Made by a program: the position numbers and the translations under genes. Below, piece by piece: positions 1-8,578 of a stretch of 64,000 nt of DNA. Position 1 is the first letter of the stretch. Each line of letters starts with the position of its first letter. Origin of the DNA: Janthinobacterium tructae (GTDB taxonomy: Bacteria > Pseudomonadota > Gammaproteobacteria > Burkholderiales > Burkholderiaceae_D). The stretch covers positions 5,456,001-5,520,000 of the forward strand of contig NZ_CP041185.1 in assembly GCF_006517255.1 (NCBI RefSeq), in the 5' to 3' direction. A model generated the notes under the pieces. The model had not been told where the DNA came from, searched no databases, and was given only the letters and a program-made list of their open reading frames with translations.

Positions 1-1
1 G

Positions 2-511
2 CAATTGCGCGCCAAGGGGGCCAAGCTGTGGGAGCACACGGCCCACGTGGCGGCGTTGAGCCAGGTGATCGCGCGGAAAGTCACGCATGTGGACGTGGAA
101 ACGGCCATGTTCGCCGCCATCGTGCACGAGGTGGGCGGCTTTTATCTGCTGTCGCGCGCCGAGGAATATCCGGGCTTGCTCGATGACAACACGGAAGACT
201 GGATCGAATACGGCGAAAAACTGATCGGCCGCGGCGTGCTGCGCCAGTTGCAAGTGCCCGACATGGTCTTGCAGGCCGTGGAAGGCATGTGGCACGGCGG
301 CAGCCCGTTCCCGCCCCGCACCCTGGGCGCGACCCTGGTGCTGGCCAACGATCTGTCGCCTGTTGGCTCGCCCCTGCACCCGCCGGAAAGCGCCGAGCGG
401 CGCCTGGCGGCGGCGAAGATCGACTTCGGGATTGGTGGCAGCACCCTGCACACGATACTCGATGAATCGGCCGAAGAGATCGAATCGCTGGCGGCGGCCC
501 TGCTGGTCTGA
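2..511 (+). CDS. HDOD domain protein, 5' end outside window (partial)
   Basis: The reading frame is open to the left edge, so only the last 169 or so residues are present. The visible part has the all-helical look of the second half of an HDOD domain: HTAHVAALSQVIARK, then HEVGGFYLLS near the middle. HDOD proteins are HD-like domains without a fixed enzymatic activity and usually act in bacterial signalling, often near flagellar, cyclic-di-GMP or two-component genes. A terminator follows directly, so this is the last gene of its transcript. What lies N-terminal (for example a receiver or EAL domain) cannot be seen. Confidence 0.75.
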   Translation, partial: QLRAKGAKLWEHTAHVAALSQVIARKVTHVDVETAMFAAIVHEVGGFYLLSRAEEYPGLLDDNTEDWIEYGEKLIGRGVLRQLQVPDMVLQAVEGMWHGGSPFPPRTLGATLVLANDLSPVGSPLHPPESAERRLAAAKIDFGIGGSTLHTILDESAEEIESLAAALLV

Positions 512-529
512 CGCTTTTTCCATCGTATT

Positions 530-557
530 TCCCCGCCCTTGTTGCGGGGATTTTTTT
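530..557 (+). terminator. Rho-independent terminator after HDOD gene
   Basis: A 7-bp stem (TCCCCGC, 530-536, with GCGGGGA, 544-550) has a 7-nt loop and is followed by seven T residues. It lies 18 bases after the HDOD stop codon. Confidence 0.85.
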
Positions 558-567
558 CGTCCGCATT

Positions 568-596
568 TTGATCCATCTTTCCCCATGGCATACAAT
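568..596 (+). promoter_or_regulatory. Putative sigma-70 promoter for the M28 peptidase gene
   Basis: TTGATC (568-573) and TACAAT (591-596) are separated by exactly 17 bases and sit just after the preceding terminator, about 54 bases before the peptidase start codon. Both hexamers match the sigma-70 consensus well. No start-site data support it. Confidence 0.5.
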
Positions 597-649
597 CGCC
601 GGCCCGGCTATCCGCCGGACCGCTTTCCTCCTCTTACCCAAAGGATCTT

Positions 650-2275
650 ATGCAGAAGCTGTTTTCTTCCCTCGCCTTGACTGCGCTGGCGTTTTCCGCG
701 CACGCCGCTGCCGGTTTGCCCGTGGTACAGGAAGCGCCCTTGCGCGCCCACCTGGCCTTCCTGTCCAACGATTTGCTGGAAGGCCGGGGCACGGGCCAAC
801 GGGGCGCCGACCTGACGGTGGCGTATCTGGAAACCCAGGCGCAGATGGCCGGTTTGCGCCCCGTGCGCGGCAACAGCTACCGCCAGAGCGTGCAAATCGC
901 CGGCGTGAAGTCGCTGCCTGCCGAGAGCAGCCTGCAGGCGCTGGCCGGGGGCAAGGCCGTGCCGCTGGCGTTCGGCCCGGACTGGGTCTGGGCCACGGGC
1001 GACTCCGTTGCCGTGCACACCTTCGATGCGCCGCTGGTGTTCGTCGGCTACGGCATCACGGCGCCGGAAGAGGGCTGGAACGATTTCAAGGGCGCCGATG
1101 TCAAAGACAAGATCGTCGTCATGATGGTCAACGACCCGCAAGCCACTGCTCTTGATCCGAACCGCTTCGCGGGCAAGGCGCTGACTTATTATGGCCGCTG
1201 GACGTACAAATTCGAGGAAGCCAAACGCCAGGGCGCCGCTGGCGTCTTGCTGATCCACACGAAACCGTCCGCCTCGTACGACTGGAGCGTGGTGCAGAAC
1301 AGCTGGAGCGGCAGCGAGCGCTTCCAGCTGGCGGATCGCACTGCCGGCACTCCCCTGCAGGGCTGGATCGCGGAAGACGCGGCGCGCCGTCTGTTTGCGG
1401 CCGGCGGGCAGGACCTGGACGCCTTGCGCGCGCAAGCGGAAAGCAAGGACTTCAAGGCCGTCGCCTTGAACGCCAAGCTGAGCGGTGAAATGAAATCGGC
1501 CGTGCGCAAGGTGGAACAATTCAATATCGCCGGCATGGTGCCAGGCACCGACCCGGCATTGAAGGATGAAGCCGTCATCTACAGCGGCCACTGGGACCAT
1601 CTGGGCAAGCAAGGTAAGGATGACGAAAAAGCGGGCGACACGATTTACAACGGCGCCGTCGACAATGCCTCGGGCACGGCCGGCTTGCTGGCCATGGCGC
1701 AGGAAGCCGTCAAGAAACCGGCGAAGCGCACGCAGATTTTCCTGTGGGTGGCGGCCGAAGAGCAGGGTTTATTGGGCAGCGCCGCGTATGCGGCCGACCC
1801 GCTGTGGCCCCTGAACAAAACGGCGGCCGCGCTAAACCTCGATAGCTTGAATTTCGTCGGTGCCACGCATGATATCGGCGCGCAAGGCAGCGAGCGCACG
1901 GACTTGGGCGCGATGGCGGCGGCAACCGCCAAAGCCATGGGCATGCATATCGCTGCCGCGCGTCCCGACCTGGCCGGCGGCTATTTCCGCAGCGACCATT
2001 TCAGCTTTGCCAAGGCGGGCGTGCCCGCGTTTTCCATCAATGGCGGCCGCGAGTACATCAAGGACGTGGCGGCGTCGAAAGCCAAGGCGGCCGCGTATGG
2101 CCCCCGCTACCATCAAGTCACCGATGAGTACGATGCCAGCTGGGATTTGTCCGGCATGACGCAGCAGGCGCAATTTACGCTGAACCTGGGGCAAGCCGTG
2201 GCCAACGCGGCGAAAATGCCGGCCTGGAAGGCGGGCGATGCGTTTGGCAAGGCGCGCGAGCAAGCCGCGAAATAA
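650..2275 (+). CDS. Secreted M28 family zinc aminopeptidase with PA-like insert
   Basis: This 541-residue protein starts with a signal peptide (MQKLFSSLALTALAFSAHAA) and is therefore exported. The M28 metal-site residues are in place: H314 and D316 in GHWDH, D338 in VDNASGT, the catalytic and ligand pair E370-E371 in AAEEQG, D398, and H450 in SDHFSFAKAGVP. The region around residues 130-260 is consistent with a protease-associated (PA) insert. M28 enzymes of this layout cleave N-terminal residues from peptides using two zinc ions. The gene appears monocistronic: it has its own promoter-like sequence and is followed by REP-type repeats. The substrate is unknown. Confidence 0.9.
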   Translation: MQKLFSSLALTALAFSAHAAAGLPVVQEAPLRAHLAFLSNDLLEGRGTGQRGADLTVAYLETQAQMAGLRPVRGNSYRQSVQIAGVKSLPAESSLQALAGGKAVPLAFGPDWVWATGDSVAVHTFDAPLVFVGYGITAPEEGWNDFKGADVKDKIVVMMVNDPQATALDPNRFAGKALTYYGRWTYKFEEAKRQGAAGVLLIHTKPSASYDWSVVQNSWSGSERFQLADRTAGTPLQGWIAEDAARRLFAAGGQDLDALRAQAESKDFKAVALNAKLSGEMKSAVRKVEQFNIAGMVPGTDPALKDEAVIYSGHWDHLGKQGKDDEKAGDTIYNGAVDNASGTAGLLAMAQEAVKKPAKRTQIFLWVAAEEQGLLGSAAYAADPLWPLNKTAAALNLDSLNFVGATHDIGAQGSERTDLGAMAAATAKAMGMHIAAARPDLAGGYFRSDHFSFAKAGVPAFSINGGREYIKDVAASKAKAAAYGPRYHQVTDEYDASWDLSGMTQQAQFTLNLGQAVANAAKMPAWKAGDAFGKAREQAAK

Positions 2276-2295
2276 GACGTGGTCCGTGCATGTTT

Positions 2296-2394
2296 TGTCG
2301 GGTTACGCGCTGGCGCGCTAACCCGACCTACGCACTTGCTCCAAGCGAACAGGCGTAGGTCGTTTAGCGCGGCGAGGCCGTGCGTAATCCGACA
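2296..2394. repeat. Two REP-type palindromic units
   Basis: The first unit (2296-2333) reads TGTCGGGTTACGCG to CGCTAACCCGACCTACG. The second (about 2353-2394) starts GCGTAGGTCG, has a degenerate TTTAGCG arm and ends CGTAATCCGACA. They are in opposite orientation and belong to the same family as the repeats near 12.3, 29.4 and 35.8 kb. A short palindrome, CAACATTGTTG, follows the second unit. The pair fills the gap between the peptidase and the convergent MFS gene. Confidence 0.8.
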
Positions 2395-2433
2395 ACATTG
2401 TTGGCGCCGCAGTGTTGGCCCCGCAGCGCCGGA

Positions 2434-3648
2434 TCAAGCCGCCCGTTCCAGCTTGCGCTGCGCGTGGCGGTACTTGCTCCACACCAGCAACAGCAGCAGC
2501 GGCATGGCGCCGCCCACCATGCACAGGGCGGGCCAGCCGCCAGCGGCGAAGCTGGCGCTGGCCAGCGCCGAGCCGGCCGAGGCGCCGATGAAGCCGCCCG
2601 CGATGAACACGGTGGTGACTCTTGCCCGCGCATGCGGCGCCAGTTTATAGATGATGGACTGGTGCGTCACTTGCAAGCCCATCACGCCCATGTCCAGCAG
2701 GACGATGCCTATTAGCAATAGCACCAGCGAATGCGCGCCGAAGCCGATCAGGGCCCAGCCCGCGATCGAGGCGACGGCCAGCAGCCAGGTGGCCTGGCGC
2801 GCATAGCCGCGGTCGGCCATGCGGCCCGCCGTATTCGCGGCAAAGGCGCCGGTGGCGCCTGCCAGGCCGAACAGGCCGATCTGCATTTCCGAATAGTGGT
2901 ACGGTGCGCCGCTGAGCAAAAAGGTCAGGCCCGTCCAGAACACGCTGAAGGTACCCAGGCCCAGGCCCGAGAACAGGGCGCGCTGGCGCAGCAGGGGTTC
3001 CTGGCGGATGATGTCGGCCAAGGAGGCCATCAGCTTGCCGTACTGCAGCTTGCCACGTGGCGCCTCGTTCGGCAGGATGCGGCGCAGCATGACGAGCAGG
3101 GCGGCCACGACGATGGCGGCCAGTACGTAGACGCTGCGCCAGCCGCCGCTGATCTGCGACACTGTGCCGGATACGGTACGCGCCAGCAGAATTCCCAACA
3201 ACAAGCCCGTCATGACGGTGCCCACCATGCGGCCCCGGCTATGGTCGGGCGCATACGAGGCCACCATGGCCGTGACCACCATCAAGGCGCTGGATGTGAT
3301 GCCCATCAAGACGCTGGCGATGGCGAAGACGATGATGTTCTGGCTGGTGGCAGCCAGCAGCAGGGCGCCTATCTTGGCGATCAGCATCCACGTCAGCAAC
3401 TGGCGGCGGTTCAGCACGTCGCTGAGGGGCACCAGAAACACGATGCCCAGCACATAGCCGATCTGCGTGGCCGTGACCAGGTAACCCGCTTGCGGCACGC
3501 TGACGCCAAACGAGGCGGCCAGCATCGAGGTGAGCGGCTGCACGTAGTACAGGCTGGCGACGAGCACGCCGGCGGACAGGGCGAACAACAGGATGCGGGT
3601 GGAACTGAGCAGCGTGCTGGCGTCGAGATGAGAGGGTGCGGATTTCAT
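2434..3648 (-). CDS. MFS transporter (drug/metabolite exporter type)
   Basis: The 404-residue product is highly hydrophobic, with about 12 predicted membrane segments. It carries the MFS signature between helices 2 and 3 (VFLVPLSDVLNRRQLLTW), so it is an inner-membrane proton-driven transporter, most likely an exporter. I chose the ATG at 3648 because AGGAAA lies about 10 bases upstream; a TTG three codons earlier would sit directly on that ribosome binding site. The gene runs convergent to the M28 gene, with REP units between them. The transported compound cannot be read from sequence. Confidence 0.85.
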   Translation of the reverse strand: MKSAPSHLDASTLLSSTRILLFALSAGVLVASLYYVQPLTSMLAASFGVSVPQAGYLVTATQIGYVLGIVFLVPLSDVLNRRQLLTWMLIAKIGALLLAATSQNIIVFAIASVLMGITSSALMVVTAMVASYAPDHSRGRMVGTVMTGLLLGILLARTVSGTVSQISGGWRSVYVLAAIVVAALLVMLRRILPNEAPRGKLQYGKLMASLADIIRQEPLLRQRALFSGLGLGTFSVFWTGLTFLLSGAPYHYSEMQIGLFGLAGATGAFAANTAGRMADRGYARQATWLLAVASIAGWALIGFGAHSLVLLLIGIVLLDMGVMGLQVTHQSIIYKLAPHARARVTTVFIAGGFIGASAGSALASASFAAGGWPALCMVGGAMPLLLLLVWSKYRHAQRKLERAA

Positions 3649-3758
3649 GCGATACAACTTTCCTGGAATGACGCTTTTGGATCAGCATGATAGCGGGGCT
3701 GCGCATATCCTGCCGGACAGGGCCGGTTTTGCGGCTGTAACGTAGACAAAAGGCCGGC

Positions 3759-3794
3759 AAAAAAATCCCGGCGATCGTTACCGACGGCCGGGAA
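3759..3794 (-). terminator. Terminator of the LLM oxidoreductase gene
   Basis: TCCCGGC (3766-3772) pairs with GCCGGGA (3787-3793). On the minus strand the hairpin is followed by a run of T (3759-3765 read as A on the plus strand), about 35 bases after the oxidoreductase stop. Confidence 0.75.
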
Positions 3795-3828
3795 AAGGGT
3801 ATACGGGGATATACCGAGGGAGGAAGAT

Positions 3829-4827
3829 TTACTGCTGCTGCGCCAGCTCCGCATGCACCTGCGCCGTGATTTCATACGAGCGCAGGCGGTGCTGGTGCTC
3901 GAAAATTTGCGAGGTGATCATCAGCTCGTCGGCGCCCGTTTCGGCGATGAAGGAAGCCAGCTTTGCCTTGACGGTGTCCGGCGCGCCGATGGCCGTGCAC
4001 GACAGGACGGAGTCGAGCATGGCGCGTTCCTGCGGGCCCAGCTGCTCCAGATAACCGGGCACGGGCGGCTGCAGGCGCGACGGGCGGCCCGTGCGCAGGT
4101 TGACGAACGCCTGCTGCATCGAGGTGGCGCGCAGATGCGCCTCGGCATCCGTGTCGGCGGCGAATACATTAAAGCCCAGCATCACGTACGGTTTGGCCAA
4201 TTGTTTGGAAGGCTTGAAGTGTTCGCGGTAATACGCCACCGCTTGCAGCATCATCTGCGGCGCGAAGTGCGAAGCGAACGCATACGGCAAGCCCAGGTGG
4301 GCGGCCAGCTGGGCGCCGAACAGGCTCGACCCCAGTATCCACACGGGCACTTTTGCGCCCTTGCCGGGTACGGCCAGCACGCGCTGGCGCGGCTCGTCGG
4401 ACATGTAGTCGATCAATTCCAGCACGTCCTGCGGAAACTGTTCCGCGTCGGATTGCAGGTCGCGGCGCAGCGCGCGCGCCGTGGTCTGGTCGGAGCCGGG
4501 CGCGCGGCCCAGGCCCAGGTCGATGCGGCCCGGGTGCAGCGCTTCCAGCGTGCCGAACTGTTCCGCGATGACCAGCGGCGAATGGTTCGGCAGCATCACG
4601 CCGCCCGCACCCACGCGGATGGTTTTCGTGCCGGCCGCCACATGGGCGATGACGACGGCCGTGGCGGCGCTGGCGATGCCGGGCATGCCGTGGTGTTCGG
4701 CCAGCCAGTAGCGGTTGTAGCCCCAGCGTTCACCGTGCTGCGCCAGGTCCAGCGTGTTCTTGAACGACTGGCTGGCGTTGCTGCCTTCGGCGATGGGCGC
4801 GAGGTCGAGTATGGAAAATGGAATCAT
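3829..4827 (-). CDS. LLM class flavin-dependent oxidoreductase
   Basis: This 332-residue protein belongs to the luciferase-like monooxygenase superfamily: N-terminal strand [12 protein letters not shown], then [32 protein letters not shown] and [17 protein letters not shown]. The pattern fits the small MsnO8-like branch, which uses reduced flavin to oxidise small substrates and acts in the cytoplasm. The frame stays open far upstream (to 5712), but the family begins at this ATG and upstream residues look random. No good ribosome binding site is visible. It appears to be a single-gene transcript with a terminator downstream. Confidence 0.85.
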   Translation of the reverse strand: MIPFSILDLAPIAEGSNASQSFKNTLDLAQHGERWGYNRYWLAEHHGMPGIASAATAVVIAHVAAGTKTIRVGAGGVMLPNHSPLVIAEQFGTLEALHPGRIDLGLGRAPGSDQTTARALRRDLQSDAEQFPQDVLELIDYMSDEPRQRVLAVPGKGAKVPVWILGSSLFGAQLAAHLGLPYAFASHFAPQMMLQAVAYYREHFKPSKQLAKPYVMLGFNVFAADTDAEAHLRATSMQQAFVNLRTGRPSRLQPPVPGYLEQLGPQERAMLDSVLSCTAIGAPDTVKAKLASFIAETGADELMITSQIFEHQHRLRSYEITAQVHAELAQQQ

Positions 4828-4988
4828 GGTAGCGATATCGGGACGTGGTGGAAAATCACAATGGACGATTTGTCTATCCCCTGACGCTGGCAGGGTCACC
4901 CATGGCAGCATGGCGGGGAAGACAGGCTGTGTACATGATAATGCGAATCGGGAATTTGCGTACTGATCGGTAAAAAACTCGCTAGGCG

Positions 4989-5262
4989 ATGAACGCGATC
5001 CAGGATGAGCAGGTGCCGCTGAGCAAGTGCATCGCGCTGTACGTGTACCAGTCTGAGGCATGGACGGGGAAGCGTTGCAACCGTTCCTGAAAACCCCTGC
5101 GCCGCCGCAGGTGAACATCACCATCCCCGGTGGTGCCGGCAGCCCTGCAGGTGCGGATCGGCGATGTACACGGGGCATTACGAAGACGAGTTCATCACGG
5201 AAAAGCAGTTGCTGCTGCCTCTGCAAATGTACATGGCTGTCTTGAGCGAGCTGGCGAAATAG
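4989..5262 (+). pseudogene. Possible decayed gene in a 546-base gap (4828-5373)
   Basis: The gap between the oxidoreductase start and the 28-codon ORF has no intact gene. Coding-like fragments occur in different frames: [20 protein letters not shown] from 4989, a middle piece [18 protein letters not shown], and a final piece from 5164 to a TAG at 5262 ([20 protein letters not shown] onward, ending SELAK). Joining them needs at least two frameshifts. I do not recognise the parent family, and the fragments could be chance, so confidence is low. Nothing else is evident in this gap. Confidence 0.3.
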
Positions 5263-5373
5263 CTGCTTGCAAAAATAGGGGGAAGTCATAGACTGCAAGC
5301 CTGAGACGAATCCGGGCGCCGAACTTTTTATGCGCATGCGGGTCTGACGTTTCCATATAGGAAGGGAGCAGCT

Positions 5374-5460
5374 ATGCATGAGCAACAGGAGGCCCGGCTG
5401 GCGCCAGGCAGGGCAGGCGGGGTGGTGCCGTGCCTGAACCCGGACGAGGGGCGGCCATGA
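5374..5460 (+). CDS. 28-residue ORF translationally coupled to M24-like gene
   Basis: This short ORF reads [16 protein letters not shown] and ends CLNPDEGRP. It has one of the strongest ribosome binding sites in the window (AGGAAGGGAG, ending five bases before the ATG). Its TGA overlaps the ATG of the next gene as ATGA (5457-5460), the usual arrangement for translational coupling. It could be a real small protein, a leader peptide controlling the downstream gene, or a chance ORF. I do not recognise any family. Confidence 0.45.
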   Translation: MHEQQEARLAPGRAGGVVPCLNPDEGRP

Positions 5461-6584
5461 ACTGGCCGCTGGAACTGGAAGTGGCGCACAAGCTGGCGCA
5501 GATGCGGGGCTGGCTGGAACAGGAACGTGCCGGTGCCTTGCGCTTGCGCGGCGTGGACTGGTTTGCCTGGGCCACGGCGGGCGCATCGAACAGCCATAGC
5601 CATACGGCCGAGTGCGGCTGCGCGGAAGTGCTGGTGACGCGCGACGCGGCCTATATCCTGACGGACGAAGCCGAAGCCATGCGCATGCGCGAGGAAGAAG
5701 TGCGCGGGCCATGGACGTGGCAAGTGTCGCCCTGGATGCAGCCGCAGTTGTATGAGTTGCGCGAGCATTTCGTGCAGCATGCGGCCGCTGGTGCGCCTGT
5801 CTTGTCCGACCGGCCAGGCTTGCACGAGCGTAACCTGCCCGTGGCCCTGCGCGAAGAGCGGCTGGTGCTGCTGGAATCGGAGCAGCAGCGCTATCGCCAG
5901 GTGGGGCAGCTGGCTGCCGGCGCGGCGGCCGATGCGCTGCGCCATGCTCGCCCCGACTGGAGCGAGCAGGAACTGGCTGCCGCCTGCGTGCGCGCGCTGT
6001 GGCTTAGGGGCTTGCAGGCCGTGCATGTGCTGGTCAGCGGCGAGGAGCGCCAGCAGCGGTATCGGCGCGCGCCGCCGGCCCAGGTGGTGCTGGGCACGCA
6101 AGTCGTACTGGCCCTGTGCGCGCGGCGTTTCGGCCTGTGCGCCAGCCTCACTCGTCAACGCCGTTTTGGCCCGGCGCAGCATCGCGCCGATGGCGCGGCG
6201 CTGGCCATGGACGATGCCGATGCCGCCATGCTGGCGCTGGAAGCGGTGGCGCTCGACGCTTGCGAAACGGGCCACGCGCTGAGCATGGTGTATCACGCGC
6301 TCGACAGCGCTTACGCGTTCGCAGGCCAGCCCGATACGGTGCGTACCAGCCGGCAGGGCGGCATCCATGGCTACCTGGCGCCCGAAGTTGCGGCCGGCGC
6401 GCACACGGAAATCATCCTCAAGCGGGGCATGGCGCTGGCCTTCCACCCGAGTCTGCCCGGCAGCACGGTGGAAGACACCTTTCTGCTCGACGGCAAGCAA
6501 TTGCACAACCTGACGCATGACCCGGCCTGGCCCTCGGCCATGGTGCAGGGGCGCAGCCGCCCGCTGACCCTGGCCTTGGCCTGA
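5457..6584 (+). CDS. M24-like (creatinase/aminopeptidase P fold) protein, metal site degenerate
   Basis: The 375-residue product resembles the M24 family: an N-terminal creatinase-like domain (about residues 1-130) and a C-terminal pita-bread domain. The stretch where active members carry the two metal-binding aspartates reads [21 protein letters not shown] and lacks them. The later parts ([26 protein letters not shown]) are family-like. I infer a non-canonical or non-peptidase role; similar degenerate homologues are often annotated simply as M24 family. I chose the ATG at 5457 because GAGGGG lies five bases upstream and the short upstream ORF overlaps it; a GTG at 5430 is the alternative. 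Confidence 0.75.
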   Translation: MNWPLELEVAHKLAQMRGWLEQERAGALRLRGVDWFAWATAGASNSHSHTAECGCAEVLVTRDAAYILTDEAEAMRMREEEVRGPWTWQVSPWMQPQLYELREHFVQHAAAGAPVLSDRPGLHERNLPVALREERLVLLESEQQRYRQVGQLAAGAAADALRHARPDWSEQELAAACVRALWLRGLQAVHVLVSGEERQQRYRRAPPAQVVLGTQVVLALCARRFGLCASLTRQRRFGPAQHRADGAALAMDDADAAMLALEAVALDACETGHALSMVYHALDSAYAFAGQPDTVRTSRQGGIHGYLAPEVAAGAHTEIILKRGMALAFHPSLPGSTVEDTFLLDGKQLHNLTHDPAWPSAMVQGRSRPLTLALA

Positions 6585-6635
6585 TGCGGCCCTGTGCAGT
6601 CGCCATCGGCAGGGATCGGCAAGCCCCGGTACCCG

Positions 6636-7094
6636 TCAATAGCGCTGTATCACGCCTTTTTGCACGCTGACCCGCTCGCCGATCTGGAAGACGGGCTGGG
6701 TATTTTGCATGAAGGTGCGTGTCGTGCCGTCGTCCAGGCGCAAGGTGACGCGGTATAGCATATTGCCCGCCGCACCCGAGGTGCTGCCGGCGGTGCCCGA
6801 TGTGCCCGCCTGCATGTCGGCACTGCCTTGATCCATGCCGCGCGGTACGGTTACTATCGACTGCACCGTGGCGTAGCTGATGTTCATGGTGGACTGGCTC
6901 ATGTCGTTGCCGGTATCGGCGGCGGTGCTGGCCGTGCTGCTGGCCGGCATGCTGCCTTGCGGCGCAGTGCCGGCCGGTGCGGCATAGGTCTCGCCGCTAT
7001 TGCTGCGCGCCAGGCTGGTACTGTCCGTGGAATGACAGGCCACCAGCAAGGTACAGGCCAGGCCGGCCAGCAGCAGGTTTTTTTTCGATCTCAT
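6636..7094 (-). CDS. Small lipoprotein of unknown function
   Basis: The 152-residue product begins MRSKKNLLLAGLACTLLVAC, a lipoprotein signal peptide with lipobox LVAC, so it is lipidated at C20 and anchored to a membrane. A low-complexity Ala/Ser/Thr-rich linker follows. The C-terminal part (RVTLRLDDGTTRTFMQNTQ, then FQIGERVSVQKG) resembles the small beta-barrel tail of 17-kDa antigen or SlyB-type lipoproteins, but no glycine zipper is visible. The start at 7094 has AGGAGA five bases upstream; an upstream in-frame start would add eight residues before the signal peptide. It is convergent with the M24-like gene. Confidence 0.75.
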   Translation of the reverse strand: MRSKKNLLLAGLACTLLVACHSTDSTSLARSNSGETYAAPAGTAPQGSMPASSTASTAADTGNDMSQSTMNISYATVQSIVTVPRGMDQGSADMQAGTSGTAGSTSGAAGNMLYRVTLRLDDGTTRTFMQNTQPVFQIGERVSVQKGVIQRY

Positions 7095-7210
7095 CTTGGT
7101 CTCCTCATGGTCGAACACTCAGGATCGGCACCCGCAATGATGCGGATAGCAGCGATGGCTGCATGTAAGAGCATGGCGGCGCCGGGATGTTCTGCCGCCA
7201 TCATCAGCGA

Positions 7211-7224
7211 TTGAGCCAGATCAA
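7211..7224. promoter_or_regulatory. FNR/CRP-family-like palindrome
   Basis: TTGAGCCAGATCAA matches the FNR box TTGAT-N4-ATCAA at nine of ten positions. It lies between the divergent lipoprotein gene and the 92-residue ORF, about 90 bases upstream of the latter. Chance matches are possible; no second site is seen. Confidence 0.35.
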
Positions 7225-7314
7225 TCGTTGAATTACCGTGCTTGGTATAAACGATGCTGGTAATCATTAGGTCGTGCGCCTGCACGATTCCTCACTGTTG
7301 AATCGGGAGAAAAA

Positions 7315-7593
7315 ATGTCATCTGGTCCTACCGAAAAACTCATCGATGAGCTGGTGCTGGCCGTCGGCGGCACTGCGCGCGATGCCCGTGCGCGCCATGT
7401 ACTGGCGCAGGCCTTGCATGGCCTGGTGCGGCTGGCGCGCTCGGAACAGTTGCTGGACATGCAGCGCGATGCGGCTCGCGCCATGGGGGCCGGCAGCCGG
7501 CGCGAGACGCGCGCCCTGATGCGGCGCCTTGGTGCGCGCAGCCAGCGGCAGTTGCCGCTGGCATTGCAGGATAGCGAAGCGGACCGCGCCTGA
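7315..7593 (+). CDS. Conserved-looking small hypothetical protein
   Basis: This encodes 92 residues, rich in Ala, Arg and Leu, with no signal peptide or membrane segment. It looks mostly helical (VLAQALHGLVRLARSEQLLD) with a basic middle (GSRRETRALMRRLGARSQR). GGGAG sits a suitable distance before the ATG. An FNR-like palindrome lies upstream. I do not recognise a family; a cytoplasmic or nucleic-acid-associated protein is possible from the charge but not shown. Confidence 0.6.
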   Translation: MSSGPTEKLIDELVLAVGGTARDARARHVLAQALHGLVRLARSEQLLDMQRDAARAMGAGSRRETRALMRRLGARSQRQLPLALQDSEADRA

Positions 7594-7611
7594 CGGGCGG
7601 TCATGCTGCAT

Positions 7612-8037
7612 TCAGGCAGTCGGTTGCGGCTTACCCTTGCCGAGGGCAGAGGCGACCATTTTCGGCCAGAGGAAACACAGCGGCAGGCAGACCGCCGTCG
7701 CGGCCGTGATATCGACCATCCAGTCGCTCACGGCGCCACGGCGCCACGGCAGGAAACTCTGGATGAACTCGTCCAGCGCGCCCATGGCCGCCACCATCAG
7801 CACCGACAGCAGCGCCCGGCGCGCCATGCCGCCTTTCGTCCCGCTGAACAGGATCAGGGCCAGTACGCCATAGCCGAAGGAATGCAGCACGCCGCCCGAC
7901 GCATATTGGCCCACGTCCGCGCGCACGCCCGGTATGTCGCCGATCAAAATCACCAGGGCATACAACACCAGGGCAGTGCGGTAGCGCAGGCGTGCGTGGC
8001 GGTCGGCAAAACAGAGTTCGAGCAAGGGTGCAAGCAT
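7612..8037 (-). CDS. VanZ-like membrane protein
   Basis: The 141-residue protein has about four membrane segments and the VanZ-family core: HSFGYGVLALILF in the first half and LDEFIQSFLPWRRGAVSDWM followed by DITAATAV in the second, the conserved DExxQ and D-x-x-x-N/D-type positions of the family. VanZ-like proteins are inner-membrane proteins; the founding member gives low-level teicoplanin resistance, but most homologues have no known role. The gene is convergent with the 92-residue ORF, 18 bases apart. Confidence 0.8.
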   Translation of the reverse strand: MLAPLLELCFADRHARLRYRTALVLYALVILIGDIPGVRADVGQYASGGVLHSFGYGVLALILFSGTKGGMARRALLSVLMVAAMGALDEFIQSFLPWRRGAVSDWMVDITAATAVCLPLCFLWPKMVASALGKGKPQPTA

Positions 8038-8123
8038 GGTGCGTCAGGACGGTGGAAAGGCAGTCACAATATCATGTGCGTGGCAGGTCACCATGTTTTT
8101 GCGCAAGAGCTTGCCGATCAGGC

Positions 8124-8306
8124 AAAAAAAAGGCCCGCGGGGACGCGGGCCAAAAACCCAAATGAAATGGGTCAAGAGTTGAGAGTTGCTAGGTGCTCAC
8201 CATGTCGCGCGCCTTGCCGACGCGCGCCACGGTCATAAAGGGGAGTGGTGTGCCATCGCGGCACACCTGTCTGTAGTCAGGCATATCGGTTGCCTGTACA
8301 GCAGAT
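8124..8306 (-). ncRNA. Candidate structured small RNA or very small gene
   Basis: The 541-base interval 8038-8578 has no long gene. On the minus strand it holds a compact unit: TATACT-like -10 (8313-8318), an 8-bp perfect hairpin GGTGTGCC/GGCACACC (8245-8265), a GCGCGC/GCGCGC hairpin (8207-8227) and a strong terminator GGCCCGCG/CGCGGGCC (8132-8151) with an eight-base T run. A 31-codon ORF (8189-8284, starting MPDYRQVCRDG) lies inside without a clear ribosome binding site. The hairpins favour a regulatory RNA; a small protein is the alternative. The -35 is weak. Confidence 0.4.
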
Positions 8307-8430
8307 GAAGCAAGTATAGGGAGCCAACATGACGGGCTGATGACACGCCGCAACATTTTTTTTCGGCAGGCAGAATGACCGGGAAGATTGGGCATCGTGA
8401 CAAGAATGGCCATGTTTCAGGAGTGACAGC

Positions 8431-8462
8431 AAAAAAAAAGCCCGCTGGTGAAAGCGGGCTTA
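8431..8462 (-). terminator. Terminator downstream of the SDR gene
   Basis: AGCCCGCT (8439-8446) pairs with AGCGGGCT (8453-8460) around a 6-base loop; the minus strand continues with nine T. It lies about 120 bases after the SDR stop, implying a long 3' untranslated region. Confidence 0.8.
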
Positions 8463-8578
8463 AAACTATTTTCTTGGAGGAGAATAGTGGAGACAGGTGC
8501 ATTATGCTGCGTCGCACGATATGTGTCTAATGATCTTTTTAGATATGTATTATTATTTTTTGATATAACTCGCTTGTT

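Noticed and set aside
4828-5712. N-terminal extension of the LLM oxidoreductase
   Set aside because: Family similarity starts at the ATG at 4827; the extension is Pro/Arg/Ser-rich and overlaps other features.
7091-7285. A 64-codon minus-strand ORF overlapping the lipoprotein start
   Set aside because: It covers the divergent regulatory region and FNR-like box, and has no ribosome binding site.
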